A stretch of 64,000 nucleotides of DNA from Larimichthys crocea (taxonomy: Eukaryota > Chordata > Actinopteri > Sciaenidae). Positions 36,130 through 48,484 of this stretch are shown here, in pieces. Positions within the stretch are counted from its first letter, which is position 1; every line of letters begins with the position of its first letter. The notes under the pieces are model-generated. The model did not search any database and was not told the origin of the DNA. It worked only from the letters and a program-made list of their open reading frames with translations. The position numbers and the translations under genes were made by a program. Location: contig NC_040018.1 of assembly GCF_000972845.2 (NCBI RefSeq), positions 18,559,868-18,623,867 of the forward strand, written 5' to 3'.

Positions 36130-39100
36130 GGGTAGAATAAATGCCATCCTAAGTCATCTAGTTCCTTTGCTGTTGTAAACAACATTCATCACTTATCACA
36201 ATGTTGTTTGTGAGCAGATGAACCACCGCCCATAGCTTCTCTAATTGTGTAAGACTGTCTTTGTGTTTCTCATGCATGCATGACAGTGTAACTGGTTGTA
36301 CATGCTTGTCTATGCTCTGCTGTTTGTGCACTTGCACCTTGCCACCAAGACCAAGATTACAAAAAAGTTCAGGTCATTCTGTTAAAGCTCAAATTGGATT
36401 TACTTTTAGCAGTACTGGCAGTATAGCTCAATGAATGGCATAACATTCACTGAAATATTTAAACAGTTATTAGCTGGATTGCCATGACATTTTGTAAAAA
36501 CATTTATGTTCCCCCTAGGATTAGTTGAAATGACTTTGGACCCCCTTACCCAACGTCTCATATCATCATCAGATCCAAAACTTACATTTAAAATCAAACA
36601 TCAATACCTGCAAAACTATGACATTAACACTAGCTTCAGGTGCACTTTACCAAGTGTTAGTATGCTAACAATTAAGCTGAAATGGTGATCATGGTTATAC
36701 TGTGGTTATATACATTATTCCTGGTAAACAACATGTTACCATTGTCTTTGTGAGGATGTGACGTTAGCATTTAGACCAAACATACACCAAGTTGGTGTGG
36801 TGTTGTTGGACTCTTAGTCTTGTTAGGATCTGTGGTTTAACCCTCTGGGGTCAGAGCAATTTGCCTATGACCGCAAAGGGCCATTGATAGGATTAGGGTT
36901 AATGTAGAGGTAAGGGTAGTCTTGTCAATTTCAGGGAATGATTGTATAGCAATCAAATGTCAGCCCAACATCTGTGTCTCTTAAATCTTAAAGTATTTCT
37001 CTGTATGACTAAAATACAACATTCAGAGTTAAAAGAAAGCATGTATTATTTATGAACAGTTTAACACTCAAAAACTCAGCCAAGGATGTGTGGGTTTGGT
37101 TTGTTAAAATTGATTGACAGCGACCAAACAACCCGCCAACTGTCAACAGATTATGATCAAATGTTGCTAAATGCTAAATGGTACAAGTATGAGCCATCAC
37201 CTTTATCTACCTGAGCCCCAGAACAAAATGTCTCTCATGTGAAGTGAAAATTGTGTTTATGTACGAAGTTCATTCAGTAAAATCGTTTCATTCAAATTAA
37301 ATTCTTTGGAACAGTTACGGTTAACAGTCTGCATGTGTGTACATGTCGCTGTTTGCAGTGTGCGCGCGTGTGTGTGTGTGTGTGTGTGCGTGTGTGTGTG
37401 TGTGAAGACCTTTGAAAATTGGCTCTGTTTGATGAATAATAGCTGAGAGTGTGTTCTTTTCCAAGTATGCCACATGGGCGAGGAAATTCCTGAAACTCTT
37501 AAAGACACGTCTGTCTTCCTAATGTTGTTCTTGATCCTCTGCTATATATGATTTGGAGATATGGTAAGTGGTGGTGGTCAATGTCTAAGCTTTTCAAAGT
37601 AGGGATGAGATAAACAGAGACTATTATATTCCAAGGATTTGTATGAGCATAAACAAACCACTTGTTTTACTTTATTCAAGAGACCCTGTGTATTCATATA
37701 GGTGTGTGGACAAGTTGTGTTATATTGTGTGTGTGTGTATATGACTGACATCTCCCTGTATCTTTGTGTTTGTGATCAGGCCTGTGTACGGTGATCAGGG
37801 GTCAACAGGCAACATGCACACACGCCTCAGCACAGATTGGACCCGTTCACAGAGGTATTCTTTGGACATAAAACACACAAACACACACATTTTACATGTC
37901 TTATTTAACTGCTAATATTGTACTAAGCATTTTAATACATTTTCTGTGCTCACAATGAGTTGATAATAATCATGATTCACTGTCCCTCCCTCCCTCTCTC
38001 TCTCTGTCTTTTCCACTCCTCGTCTCCTTTTCCTGTCTGTTTTTCTGTCTGTTTTTATTATCTTCTTGTAGTAATGTGATTAAGGAGACTCTCTCCATCC
38101 CTCAGCCCCATGGTCTGTCCATCTCTTGTCCTCAGCAGACCACTCACTTCTCTTCCCTTGTTAGGTATCACCTTTAATTTTAACCTCTCTGAATCCTGAA
38201 AATGAAATAAAGCACTAATGAAGGAAAGGCACAGATGCACTATTTTGGAAATGATGTAGAAATGAAGCTTAGTGAGTATGTTAAAGGTACTTCATTTGTG
38301 TACAAACTGATCTAGTATCGAATAGAATCAAGTTTCTGTGTCTTAATCAACTTTCACAGCAGTCTAGACGATTCGAGGTCATCAACACCGAAGAGCGACT
38401 CAGAGCTAACCAATCAGAACAAAGACAATCCTGAGATGCTGTGGACCTGGGGTGAGCTGCCACAGGCTGCCCAGGTATTTACACACACACACACCGTACA
38501 AAATAGTGGTATCAATCCTCTCATCTAAACCAAACAAGTGTATTTCCCAAAATAAAGATGAGGAATGGAAGGGTAGAAACATACTTGAGCACAAAAGAAA
38601 TGAGAGAGAAGTTTAATCTCTGTCCCTCTTCTTCCTCACAGCCGTCCTTCCTGACTTCCCACCAGAACCAGGACCCTGTCACAGCAGTCTCCATCCCATT
38701 GTCTGCCAGCACTCACTTCAGAGCCATCAGTGACACTGGACCCCCCTCCCTCACTATTTATGCTCCCCAGCCAGGGGAGACAGCTGCTCAAGAAGGGGGC
38801 AAGGAAGCTGAAGAAAGCAAAACTGAAGTCAGGGTCAAATTAACCACTGAGTCTGGGGACGGGGCTGGAGGACAGCAAGGTAGTTCTGTGAAGGAAAATA
38901 TTGCTTATAATGTGCAAAAACGGAAACCAATGATTATGTTAATTGTGTTATTGGTCATTTAGCAAACTAAATTCATTTTACTGTGTTTCTTTAATAGTGA
39001 CTGCTCTGTCATCTGCAGTGCTGTTGAACTAGTCTCTTGAAAAATAAACAAAGCTTAGAGTCACTTTAGGACAATGCCCCTTAAGCCACAGTTGAAATTG

Positions 39101-42100
39101 TTTGCAGGTTGTAAACAAACCACAGGCTCTGCAACGCCTCCGTCAGACTTGCGGCACTTAACCTCTAGTGACCTCTAGCGGAAATCTTTTGGAAATTCAA
39201 TGTTTTGCAAATGTGTCTCCTGGGTGATACTTATGTGACATTTTCTATTGATGAACCATAAATTAACAGGACAGTCTGATTTGAGTTGTGAATTTAGAGA
39301 TCATACAGCTGCAGAATCCTAGCAGGAAATCGTGTATCAATATATCCTTCTGATCCATGACTTTATTTATGTTGTTTTTCCTCAGGGAGAGAAGTGGAAA
39401 GTGTTGGGCCATCATGTGCAGAGATGGAGGGTTTGACAGCATGCTCAGTGTCACCCAGGATTGTCCCTGATCATCTGGATGGATGCACAAATAGAGGAAG
39501 TCCCATCAAAAGAACTGATTCACCGTCCAAGAAGAAAGGTATCAGTGGTCCACCTCAAACAATATGAAGAATTTTCTTAAACTCAAACTATCTAAATATT
39601 TAAACATCGTCTTCTATGCCTGCTACTGATGATGTGTGACATTGTGTCTTATTAGAAAAGAGAAGCCAACACCTGGGTGCTGATGGCATATACCTGGATG
39701 ACATTACAGAGTTGGAGCCTGAAGTAGCTGCACTCTACTTCCCTAAAAGGTTCAGTTATGAACATATAGATGTGTTTGTGCATGCCTTTATATGAATGCA
39801 AAACATTCCCCACCCCAAGCACTTTCATGTGGTGTATGCCACCCTCTGGTGGCCACCATAAGCACGAGAGAAATAAATTAAGAAGACTTTTGTTTATGTC
39901 CTGTTTTTCAGGACACAATAAATTACTTTTTGACTATCTTCATGATTCATGGCTACAGCTAACAATTAGTGCCTTCTTATAAATACTTGGAGTAGTTGAT
40001 GAAATAATTGTAATGTACATAGAACATAAACATTGCTACTTTTCAAAAATTACATGATTAAACTGACCTAATCAAAACAATATATTTCAGAGATGTATGT
40101 GTGTTTCTCTTTCTCCTCAGTGATGGAGGCAGTAGCTCCATGAGGGGAGACTCAGAGATGATGATGATGGGAGTGCGGAGCGCTAATCAGTCCCCACAGT
40201 CAGTGGGCAGCAGTGGGATGGACAGCGGCGTAGACAGTTTGTCTGATCAAATAGGGGACCTGCCTCATGTTGCTATCTCTTTGTGCGGAGGACTCACTGA
40301 CAACAGGGAAATTACAAGAGGTAGGCTATAAAATGTGCAAGGAGAGAATGAAAAGGTAGGTTGCATTTTTTTGCAAACATCTCTCAATCTCTGTGTGTTT
40401 TCTCATGCTACAGAGCAGTTCCAGGAGAGGGCAATTTCCTACCAGCAGTTCTCTGAAAACCCTTCTATTATCGATGACCCCAACTTGGTGGTCAAGATAG
40501 GAAACAAGTATGTTTTCCTATACTATATTCAATACCAAATGCGATGTATACATTTAAACTGCAGTACAGTAAAAGGCATATTTACTCTATTGACAACCCC
40601 AAAACCTTTGACAATAATTCTGTTGTAGGTACTACAACTGGAACACAGCAGCTCCTGTCATGCTGGCCATGCAGGTCTATCAGAAACCACTACCACAGGT
40701 AAGACCATCACAGCGATACTCAAACAAATACTCATTTGTTTCCTCATTTCCACCTATATGTCTCATGTTATCAGTCTATGGCATCAGAGGTGGTTAAGAT
40801 TTAAGTTAAAGTAGCCTGTATTATCGTAAAAAGTACTTGTTGATAATAATGAATAATGATGACAAAGAATGGACCTGCTCAATGTTATAGTGTTATATTA
40901 ATCTCTCCTAAATATTAAGTATGGTGGCATGAGATAAACAGTAAACTACAAATGCTTCAGAGTCTCTAGCTCCGGTTTTGTTTTCATTCTGTAACTCCAT
41001 CTTTTTATTGTAGAATTAATTAATTAAACAACTATAATATTGTGTTTTTTAATTATTATTCTCAATTATTAATTGATCGATGTTACCATTATATTTGTTA
41101 GGTGGTGTCTTTTAGTGTGTCCCCCCACCCCGCATCACTTTCTCCTGTGCACTCCCAGCATTTTGCGATTAATTCTCCTTAATCTGTTTCACTTTGGTTC
41201 AGTGTTGCCATTTGCCAGCATTGTGAAATTTTAACCAAATGCTACCAGATAATGTGTGTTAGCGATTATTTTCGACCCAATATTCAGCCATTTTAGTTAT
41301 TGTTGATGATATTTAGTCTGATATGCAAATAACTGAAATTGGCTGTTTATGAACACACATGGGAAAGCTCACATCAGTTGTATACCACAGTGAAATCTGG
41401 CTTTAAATCTGTTTTCCTAACACTTTAATAATGTCATGTCTTTATTCCCCCCTCCTTATTTTTTCCTTTTTATTTGCTTATTTTCTTTCTCCCATCATCC
41501 ATCTGATGTTGATGTGTACTAAGTGTTGGTGTTTGAGCTATGTGTTTTCCGCTTTTGGCCTCTTTTCGTACTGCCTCCCTGGTCTGTTTGGCACCAGCGC
41601 ATCCCAGCCTGTATGATATTTTCTCGCTTTGCTTGGGTGTTTATGAGAGCATGTCTGTTTACCATAATTTCACCAACATGTCTGATTGCCTCTCTCTGTC
41701 TTGCATGCATCTATTTCTCCATGTGGTGTGTTTTGTTGTATTTTTACCTTGCATTTCCCCACTGCTATCGCACTGCAGTCACAATATTCAGAAGTCTCTC
41801 TTTTAGGTTTTACTTTGCATCATTTGTTTGTGTTATTGAATCTTTACCTGTAACTGCGTTTATTTTTGGTGATTTAGCTGGAGTTCAGTGTGGTTTGAAA
41901 TGTGCCATTTGTTATGTTTTTCTTTGCATTTTAAGTTGTTCATTTCCGTTCATCTATTTATGGGTTTAAATGTGTTTTCTGCCTCATTATGTTTTGAGTT
42001 TTTCTGTCAGTTTTGAGTTACATTTTCAGTCAGTTTTGAGTTGTATGTGCATGGTTGTCTACAGGCCTCAGTGGAGAACATCATGAAGGAGAAGATGCCA

Positions 42101-43053
42101 AAGAAAGGAGGACGTTGGTGGTTCTCATGGAGGAGCAGAAACAGTGACTCCAAATCAGTAAGTAAACAGAAACACACATTACTGCTGAGATTTGTTCTTA
42201 GCCTTCATTATATACTCTATACTTCACACTAAAGAGCATCAGGGTGTCTCTGAAAGTCTGGGAGACATATTTGTTCTTCAGCACCAACCATTGACATTTA
42301 TGCAGGAATCCGTGACAGAGGCAGGAGGAGACAGAGGAGAGAACTCACTCCCTATGTCCTCAGAAAACAGGTGATTTCAGAGTTTTTTTCACATCATTTT
42401 TCTCCCATACTCATGTAGTTTTCATAGTTTCATCTTATACGAAATTGGTTGTCATTGATTTTTCAGGATGAAGGATGAGTCATCCTCCAGTGATGAGGAC
42501 CACAGATCTTCCAATCAGGTGTCAGGATCTTGCCAGTCAGAACTTCTCATGAGTTCTGGCAACATCTACTATAAGAAGACTCTTCGGCTCACATCAGAGC
42601 AACTGGTATGTATCCCTATCCCTATTGGATTTAAAAAAAAAGCATGCACTGCAATGCACAAGTAAGTTTAAGGCATATTTTTCACATGGTTCAGCCTCAT
42701 GAAACAAGAAATGACTCTGCTTACATTACAAACACATTGTCTTTCCATATATAGCCCACGGGCTATAAATCTTATAATGGACACCAAAAATGGAATAGCC
42801 CACGGGCTATAAATCTTATAATGGACACCAAAAATGGAAACGTGTAACTTTATGGATAACATTCTCTACCACTACAAAAACACTGAAATAAAAAATAGTT
42901 AGTCTATCTTTAAATGAAAGATTTAATTCTGACAGTGAACCAGGATGATATATTTCTTGTTGCCCCTCCCTGAAATCTGTGATTTTGCAGCAGATTTTAG
43001 CATTCTTAGCATAATCTTCATTGTTTCAATCTTTGTGTGTCTGTGGTTGCCTT

Positions 43054-43103
<50 letters not shown>

Positions 43104-44870
43104 TAGGCTAGCTTGCAGCTGAAGGAGGGACCTAATGATGTGGTGTTCAGTGTGACCACTCAGTATCAGGGCACCTGTCGCTGCAATGGCACAATCTATC
43201 TTTGGAGCTGGGACGACAAGATCATCATTTCTGATATCGATGGAACCATCACCAGGTAATGGAAAGCAAGCAAGAAAGTCTTGTATCACTGTTATGGTGA
43301 TGACAAATCAGCCTTTCCAGCTTTTTACCAGTACATGTCAGACTGTACACAGATTTGGGGGGGGGGGTTACTGTAATTAAGTTCATCTGTACTGATTGAT
43401 TTTTCTTCTGTATCACACTGTAGATCAGACACGCTGGGTCACATCCTCCCCACACTGGGTAAAGACTGGACCCACCAGGGTATTGCACGGCTCTACCACA
43501 AAGTCAGCCAGTGAGTGCTAACTTACAAACTAAGGGAATCTGGATAAATCTGCTTTCACATTTATTTGTTTGAGCCATAGTTCATTACCTTTAACTGAAA
43601 TATATGTAAGGGCTACTCATCATTTTAATGGTTTCTTATCTGAACCCATGCATACAGCTAAATACAAGCTCTCTGTCTCCCTGTCACAGGAATGGATACA
43701 AATTCATGTACTGCTCTGCAAGGGCCATTGGCATGGCTGATATGACACGAGGCTACCTGCACTGGGTCAATGAGAGGGGAACCATGCTGCCAATGGGCCC
43801 TGTGCTGCTCAGCCCTAGCAGCCTTTTTTCTGCCTTGCACAGGTCAGACATACACCACAAACAAACAAACAAGCTATATTGGACAACTGAAACTACTCAT
43901 AATGACTCATGACTCATGATGATGCATCCACACATTCATTTCACAATTGCTGTCATATGCTAATGTTGTAACTAAAATCTTTGGGACTTTCATGTTTCCA
44001 TTTCACTCATGCTTTTGCATCTATTTGCTAATAAAGCCCCAATCAAAGCCTATTTGCATGGAAACAGATATGCATCAGGGATAAGCCACAAAAAAAAAGA
44101 CTCAATGTGTGACATGTGTTTAATGTTGTATTGTGTTGTGTTGTGTAGGGAGGTGATTGAGAAGAAACCAGAGAAGTTTAAGATTGAGTGTCTCACAGAC
44201 ATAAAGCACCTTTTCCATTCAAACACTGAACCTTTCTACGCTGCTTTTGGCAACAGAGCCACGGTGAGTCTACTGCACATGAACAGACACAGGCGAGGAC
44301 TACATTATGTAGAGTCTTTATCGGATTTATTTCAATGAATCATAAGTGTAACATGGAATAGTAATAAGACTAGAAAAAGTGTCTATCTTATTATCTATCT
44401 TGTTATATAAAGTGTATATCGTGTATAGTTAGTTATACTATAGATATGGTGTTGTAGTTGGTACCTAACTTGTTTGTGTATGTCGGATTTCAGGATGTAT
44501 ATTCCTATAAAGAGGTGGGTGTTCCTCTGAACAGGATTTTCACTGTCAATCCCAAGGGGGAGCTGATACAGGAGCAAGCCAAAACCAATATTTCCTCGTA
44601 AGCTATGTCCTCTGTTTCACTGGATTTTCATCCATGTAATCTGACTCTGGACACATGTGACAGATATTTAAATGCTGGTTTGTGTATCTCCCTCTTAGCT
44701 TTGGGCATCTGTGCGAGATGGTTGGCCATGTCTTCCCAGTCCTAGTTCGAGATGAGAGAGAAAACCTCCCTTGCTCAGACACCTTTGGCCAATGCAAATA
44801 TTGGAGCGAACATCTTCCTGATGGCACCAATGAGGAGGAAGAAGACTCACAACCACTTGAGACAAGCTGA
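31099..44870 (+). CDS. lpin1: lipin-1 phosphatidate phosphatase
   Basis: 22 coding exons, 940 aa: 31099-31290 (exon from 31090), 31488-31583, 35538-35634, 35729-35957, 37780-37854, 38072-38164, 38360-38474, 38642-38879, 39386-39538, 39656-39749, 40121-40320, 40414-40507, 40629-40698, 42065-42157, 42306-42370, 42467-42605, 43107-43255, 43424-43510, 43690-43842, 44149-44263, 44494-44597, 44699-44870. The sum is divisible by three. The N-LIP domain starts [20 protein letters not shown] polybasic [12 protein letters not shown] is at about 152-160. The C-LIP HAD motif DIDGT is at 724-728 and the co-activator motif LGHIL at 735-739. Lipins are Mg-dependent enzymes converting phosphatidate to diacylglycerol at the ER and acting as nuclear co-activators. 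[21 protein letters not shown] and VNERGTMLP favour lipin-1 over lipin-2/3. Both catalytic aspartates are present. Confidence 0.96.
31584..35537 (+). other. lpin1 intron 3, no gene seen
   Basis: The 4-kb intron between the N-LIP exons and exon 4. I find no exon-like open stretch. The right third carries fragments of a teleost interspersed repeat (see 35110-35520). Confidence 0.6.
35110..35520. repeat. teleost interspersed repeat fragments
   Basis: Contains GCATGCTAAGATGCTGAACT and CTGGAAAACTAATGACATTC, followed by runs of GCTAATTAACAAATGTTA. The same word order occurs in the copy at 36390-36830. I recognise this as a common percomorph repeat rich in TTAGCATGCTAA words; I cannot name its class. 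Confidence 0.6.
35729..35957 (+). other. lpin1: lpin1 polybasic NLS and poly-Gly exon
   Basis: Encodes KKRRKRRRK, the nuclear localisation and phosphatidate-binding basic cluster, followed almost at once by eight glycines made of GGN codons and then an acidic serine block [10 protein letters not shown]. The basic and acidic parts are standard lipin-1 features. The glycine run is a local expansion I do not recall from human. Confidence 0.7.
36063..36126. repeat. (GT)n(GA)n compound microsatellite
   Basis: About 16 GT units followed directly by about 16 GA units in an lpin1 intron. Confidence 0.95.
36390..36830. repeat. second copy of the TTAGCATGCTAA-type repeat
   Basis: Includes GGATTGCCATGACATTTTGT, TCATCATCAGATCCAAAACT, TACCTGCAAAACTATGACAT, GTTAGTATGCTAACAATTAA and ATGGTGATCATGG. 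These align with the diverged copy about 1.2 kb upstream. Confidence 0.65.
37364..37404. repeat. interrupted (GT)n microsatellite
   Basis: GT run with GC interruptions in an lpin1 intron. Confidence 0.9.
38360..38362 (+). promoter_or_regulatory. lpin1: NAGNAG tandem acceptor, lpin1 exon before SLDDS
   Basis: The intron ends TTTCACAGCAG then TCTAGAC. Both AGs keep the frame and differ by one Ser residue. Confidence 0.55.
42752..42839 (+). repeat. 44-bp direct tandem duplication in lpin1 intron
   Basis: Two adjacent identical copies of 44 nt beginning TAGCCCACGGGCTATAAATC. Each copy contains the small palindrome ATAGCCCACGGGCTAT. Confidence 0.9.
43057..43106 (+). promoter_or_regulatory. lpin1: (GT)n-T4-AG acceptor of catalytic lpin1 exon
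   Basis: A run of about 22 GT units replaces the usual polypyrimidine tract and is followed by TTTTAG and then the exon 43107-43255. The preceding intron is 501 nt. The GU-repeat plus short U-tract layout is that of CFTR intron 8, where TDP-43 binding drives exon skipping. Confidence 0.7.
43107..43510 (+). other. lpin1: lpin1 HAD catalytic exons
   Basis: Exons 43107-43255 and 43424-43510 encode [16 protein letters not shown], the haloacid dehalogenase motif DIDGT (residues 724-728, both aspartates intact) and the LxxIL motif in [11 protein letters not shown]. The first exon is 149 nt, so skipping it would shift the frame. Confidence 0.85.
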
Positions 44871-47800
44871 GGAAACCCCATCAAACCCAGCACTAAAGAC
44901 GCTCTGTTCAGCATATCTGCACATCACAGTCAGTCACGACACTGTGGTCAGTGGTTTTGTGATTCAACATGAAGCCAGCAGCCCAGATTAAGAGCAAAGA
45001 TGCTTGTAGATTATTTTAGAATAAAAAAACATATTTAAGAACGGCATGGGGAACAGCCTTCAAGCCTTTCCTTACACTATACCTGATAACCGAACAGCTC
45101 AAAGACTAACTGCAACTACTGATTGAAGGTAGATGAATGTGTTTCGAATTTATTACACAAACAAATCACCATGCCATCATTGAATGGTGAGAACACAAGG
45201 AGACCTAGGGATTCATTACAAAAAAGACTGTTAAGTTACAAAGAGAACAAACAAAAAAGAATAAATCTTTTTTTTAGTTCTACCTGAGGAGTCCTTGACA
45301 CAAACTCACATATCTTACCATTGAAAGTGCACTGATTCACAGATACACACAGATAGACACACACAGTATAGCGTTAGGCATTCCACAGACAAAGCACAAC
45401 ACTGCAGAACATAGTATAATCTCTCTCTCCCTAAGAGATGCAGGCATGTCTATCTTAAAGTAATTGTTTAAAACCACTAAAACATAAAGACTCATAATGT
45501 GAATTAAAAAAACAAATAATTTTGCAGAAATTCTGCTGCCTAAGACAACTGGGTTCCACAATTGACAATAGAGTACAATTTAGCTTTTCAGATATCAAAT
45601 TAACGTATTGCTGCATCTCTCATTTCTTATCCTGTTTAAGGAAGAAAACTGTCTTTTTACCCATCACACACAATATATTTACCAAATAGTAAGTATAGCC
45701 TCAGGACCATGACTTAAGTTTTTCTTGGTCCATGTGGCTATAGTATTTTTTTCCTGACCTCAAGTGCAGTGAACACAACACAGCACTTGTTGCAAAAATA
45801 GCACAGATAGTATATCCAGTCTTCTGTGCCAAACTCCTTTACAGGTCCAGGTAAATGTGTGTGGTCTTCAGACCGTGCTACTGTGAAAGATGTGACTTTG
45901 GCACATTTTCTAACTCATGTTCAGTGACAATACTCAAGGTAAATGCAGGACAATGCAAATAACTTTAGTCTGTGTTTTTTCCGTCTGTTTTTATACATGC
46001 AAATAAATTAACACCAGTGATATGCTAGAATGTAGTATATAAATCACTCAGAGTGTATGTTATTCTAATGACTAATGCTCATCAATGCAATGACTGGATA
46101 AGCCCATACAGGTCATACATTTTCAGTTTTGTAATGTTACTGCACAGATCAGTGTACATTTATGTACAGCACTAATCTTTCCTCTTGTAGCGAATTAATG
46201 CAGTATATTCAGATGCTGTAAGGTTCTCTCCTTACAAACACATCTATTTTTGTCATTTGTACATTTTCATTTTTTATCAAATATTTGTTTTCATTTGTTG
46301 ATTTGTTTGTTAGATTAACTCTCACCTGTTTACCTTTACCACATGTATAATAACTTAAAATGGGGGAAACCACTGTAAATAATGAATAACATACATTTTT
46401 GTGAATATATGAAGTCAACTTTAAACTTCTGCTGATCTTTTGAGGGCTGATATATTGTCTAAAATACTTTGTTCCTGGTGCTCATTCAAATGCACTTGCA
46501 GCAGTTTTATGCTTTACTATAAATGTCCTTTAAACCAGCTGCCTCCTGTTGCACTAAGAGGTGGCAGTCTCACTACATGACCACTACTTTAGAGGTACCT
46601 TAGGAAAGGATGAATTAGATGCCTCCTGATGTAACATCAGCTGTTAATCCTACCTAACTATAGCAGCTTTTAAAAAACTTCAGATACAGAAGAGAACTGT
46701 CAACCCACGTAAAACCTCCTCTGTTCAGATTAAAGCAAAATTGGACAGCAGCAGCACATGCCTGACAGCTTTATAAAAAAAGTTTCTACTTTTCCCTCAA
46801 CTACCTGATTTAATTCTCAAAGTAATTCACCAGATTTTAGTTTAAATTTAACAAGGATTTTTGTAATCTGATATTAACTTCTACTCTTAAAAAAAGGTGA
46901 AATCAAAATACTGTGAACAAGCCCTCTGACTGATTTTGACTGAGTCTGTTTTACTGTTATATACTCTTTGTGTGTAGGATAGATATGTCAGATGTTAAGC
47001 TGTGATTGACTAAAGAAAGACTAATCAGAAATGAACCTTTAATTGGATCTTAAACTGTTATTAGGCCATAATTTGTGTAAGGACGCATGCTGTTGTAATA
47101 TTAAGATGCATATTTACATGGATGTATTGATCGCTGTCTTGTCACCTGATCTTAGTGAGGAAGTACAAAAAAGAAAAAAAAAAGACTTCCTTATCTCTTA
47201 CTTATATGATAATTTCCACAAATGCTGTGATAAAACTTTATGAGGCTTAGCTATTGAGGCTTTGACATCAGTTATTGTAATCAGTCAAAAATGTGCAGAT
47301 CTGTTAATTTGTAATTATTTGTAAACAGCCAAAAGCACACTAATCTGCGTGAGGTTATCAACACTTCATGATCACATCAACATCCTTCTGTCACAGTTTT
47401 TCCTGATCATTATGTGACAGCTTTTTTTTTGTAATTATAGCACAAAGATCTCTTAATTAAAATAACTTACATATGAAATATGGAGGTCGACAGTAAGCAA
47501 AGATCGTTTTTCTTTTTATTGAAAGTAATGCTCTTCCCAAAATTTTAGAGTATATCATCTTTTTGATGATCTCAATCATCTTAATTCTTTCTGTGAAAGA
47601 GCTATTAAAACTCTTGACCAGTTATCCAGTTTGTCTCTGTGTTGACATGGATGTTGATCCAGTTTGTTGTCCCATGTAAAGATTATGTTTTGGCCGCTAA
47701 GCAGGAGCCTACCAAGCAGTGTGCAGTGCAAATGTTAACAATGTAATTTGAATAAATCTGCAGTGGACACATTTTTCAATAAACTCAAAGGTGATGATTG
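44871..47800 (+). other. lpin1: lpin1 3' UTR
   Basis: About 2.9 kb of AT-rich sequence between the TGA (44868-44870) and the poly-A signals at 47751 and 47778. It has no open frame of interest and many ATTTA-like pieces. Long 3' UTRs are usual for LPIN1. The whole-length assignment is inferred. Confidence 0.55.
47751..47783 (+). terminator. lpin1: lpin1 polyadenylation signals
   Basis: Two AATAAA hexamers (47751-47756 and 47778-47783), the second followed by a GT/T-rich stretch. Confidence 0.55.
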
Positions 47801-47926
47801 CTACACTGTGTTACACTCCTTTTGTTTTCTGTATTTCATCCATTCACCTCAGACATAAAGCCTTAGCTGAATAGAAATCACACTGGTTTACCAACATGCA
47901 GTAACTAAATATTTGGTCAAAATGTA

Positions 47927-48012
47927 GTTAAAACCAGACATTGACCTTTTTACATTGGTTTTACCACATGTTAAAACCAGACATTGACCTTTTTACATTG
48001 GTTTTACCACAT
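47927..48012. repeat. 43-bp direct tandem duplication
   Basis: Two adjacent identical 43-nt units beginning GTTAAAACCAGACATTGACC, about 130 nt past the lpin1 poly-A signals. Confidence 0.9.
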
Positions 48013-48443
48013 AATTGATCAAATTAAATGTACATTTTGCCCAAACTACAAAACAGATATGAAAACCAAACTGCCTTTGTCTGCCTACACTCTGGTTAGT
48101 TGAAGTTAGACAGAATGCAGTCAAAACTTGCCTAAACGTAAGCTAATTTACCAACTTTTAAACCATTTCCTGTTATTGAAAAGTCTATTTTGATGATCGC
48201 CAGGTAACACTAGGTAAACTAGTTATGCTAAAAAGCTATCTAGCCTAGATCCCTTTGGACTGTCCAAACACAGAGGGCAATATCTAATTTAATCAGTAAA
48301 TTACTTTTCTTTTTTTTCTTTTTTTTTGCAACGTATATAGCTGTTACACATTTTGGTAAATAACCATAAAATTTTCCTCTCAGCATTCCCTCGCAACCTG
48401 GGCCTGAAAAACCTCCTCTTCCCAGTGGTCAAATTCATCAATC

Positions 48444-48484
48444 ACATTTTATTTGTATAGCCCAAAGTCACAAAGTACAATTTA
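48444..48484 (-). repeat. retroposon 3' tail fragment
   Basis: TTTATTTGTATAGCCCAAAG followed by TCACAAAGTAC is the reverse complement of the tail seen at 56455-56500. Only the last 40 nt survive. Confidence 0.6.

Noticed and set aside
36839..36856. TTTAACCCTCTGGGGTC, possible transposon end
   Set aside because: No matching inverted end with TTAA was found within 1 kb.
41523..41969. 148-codon open frame in an lpin1 intron
   Set aside because: T-rich intron giving a Phe/Leu/Cys-rich hydrophobic reading, with no splice phase fit to lpin1.
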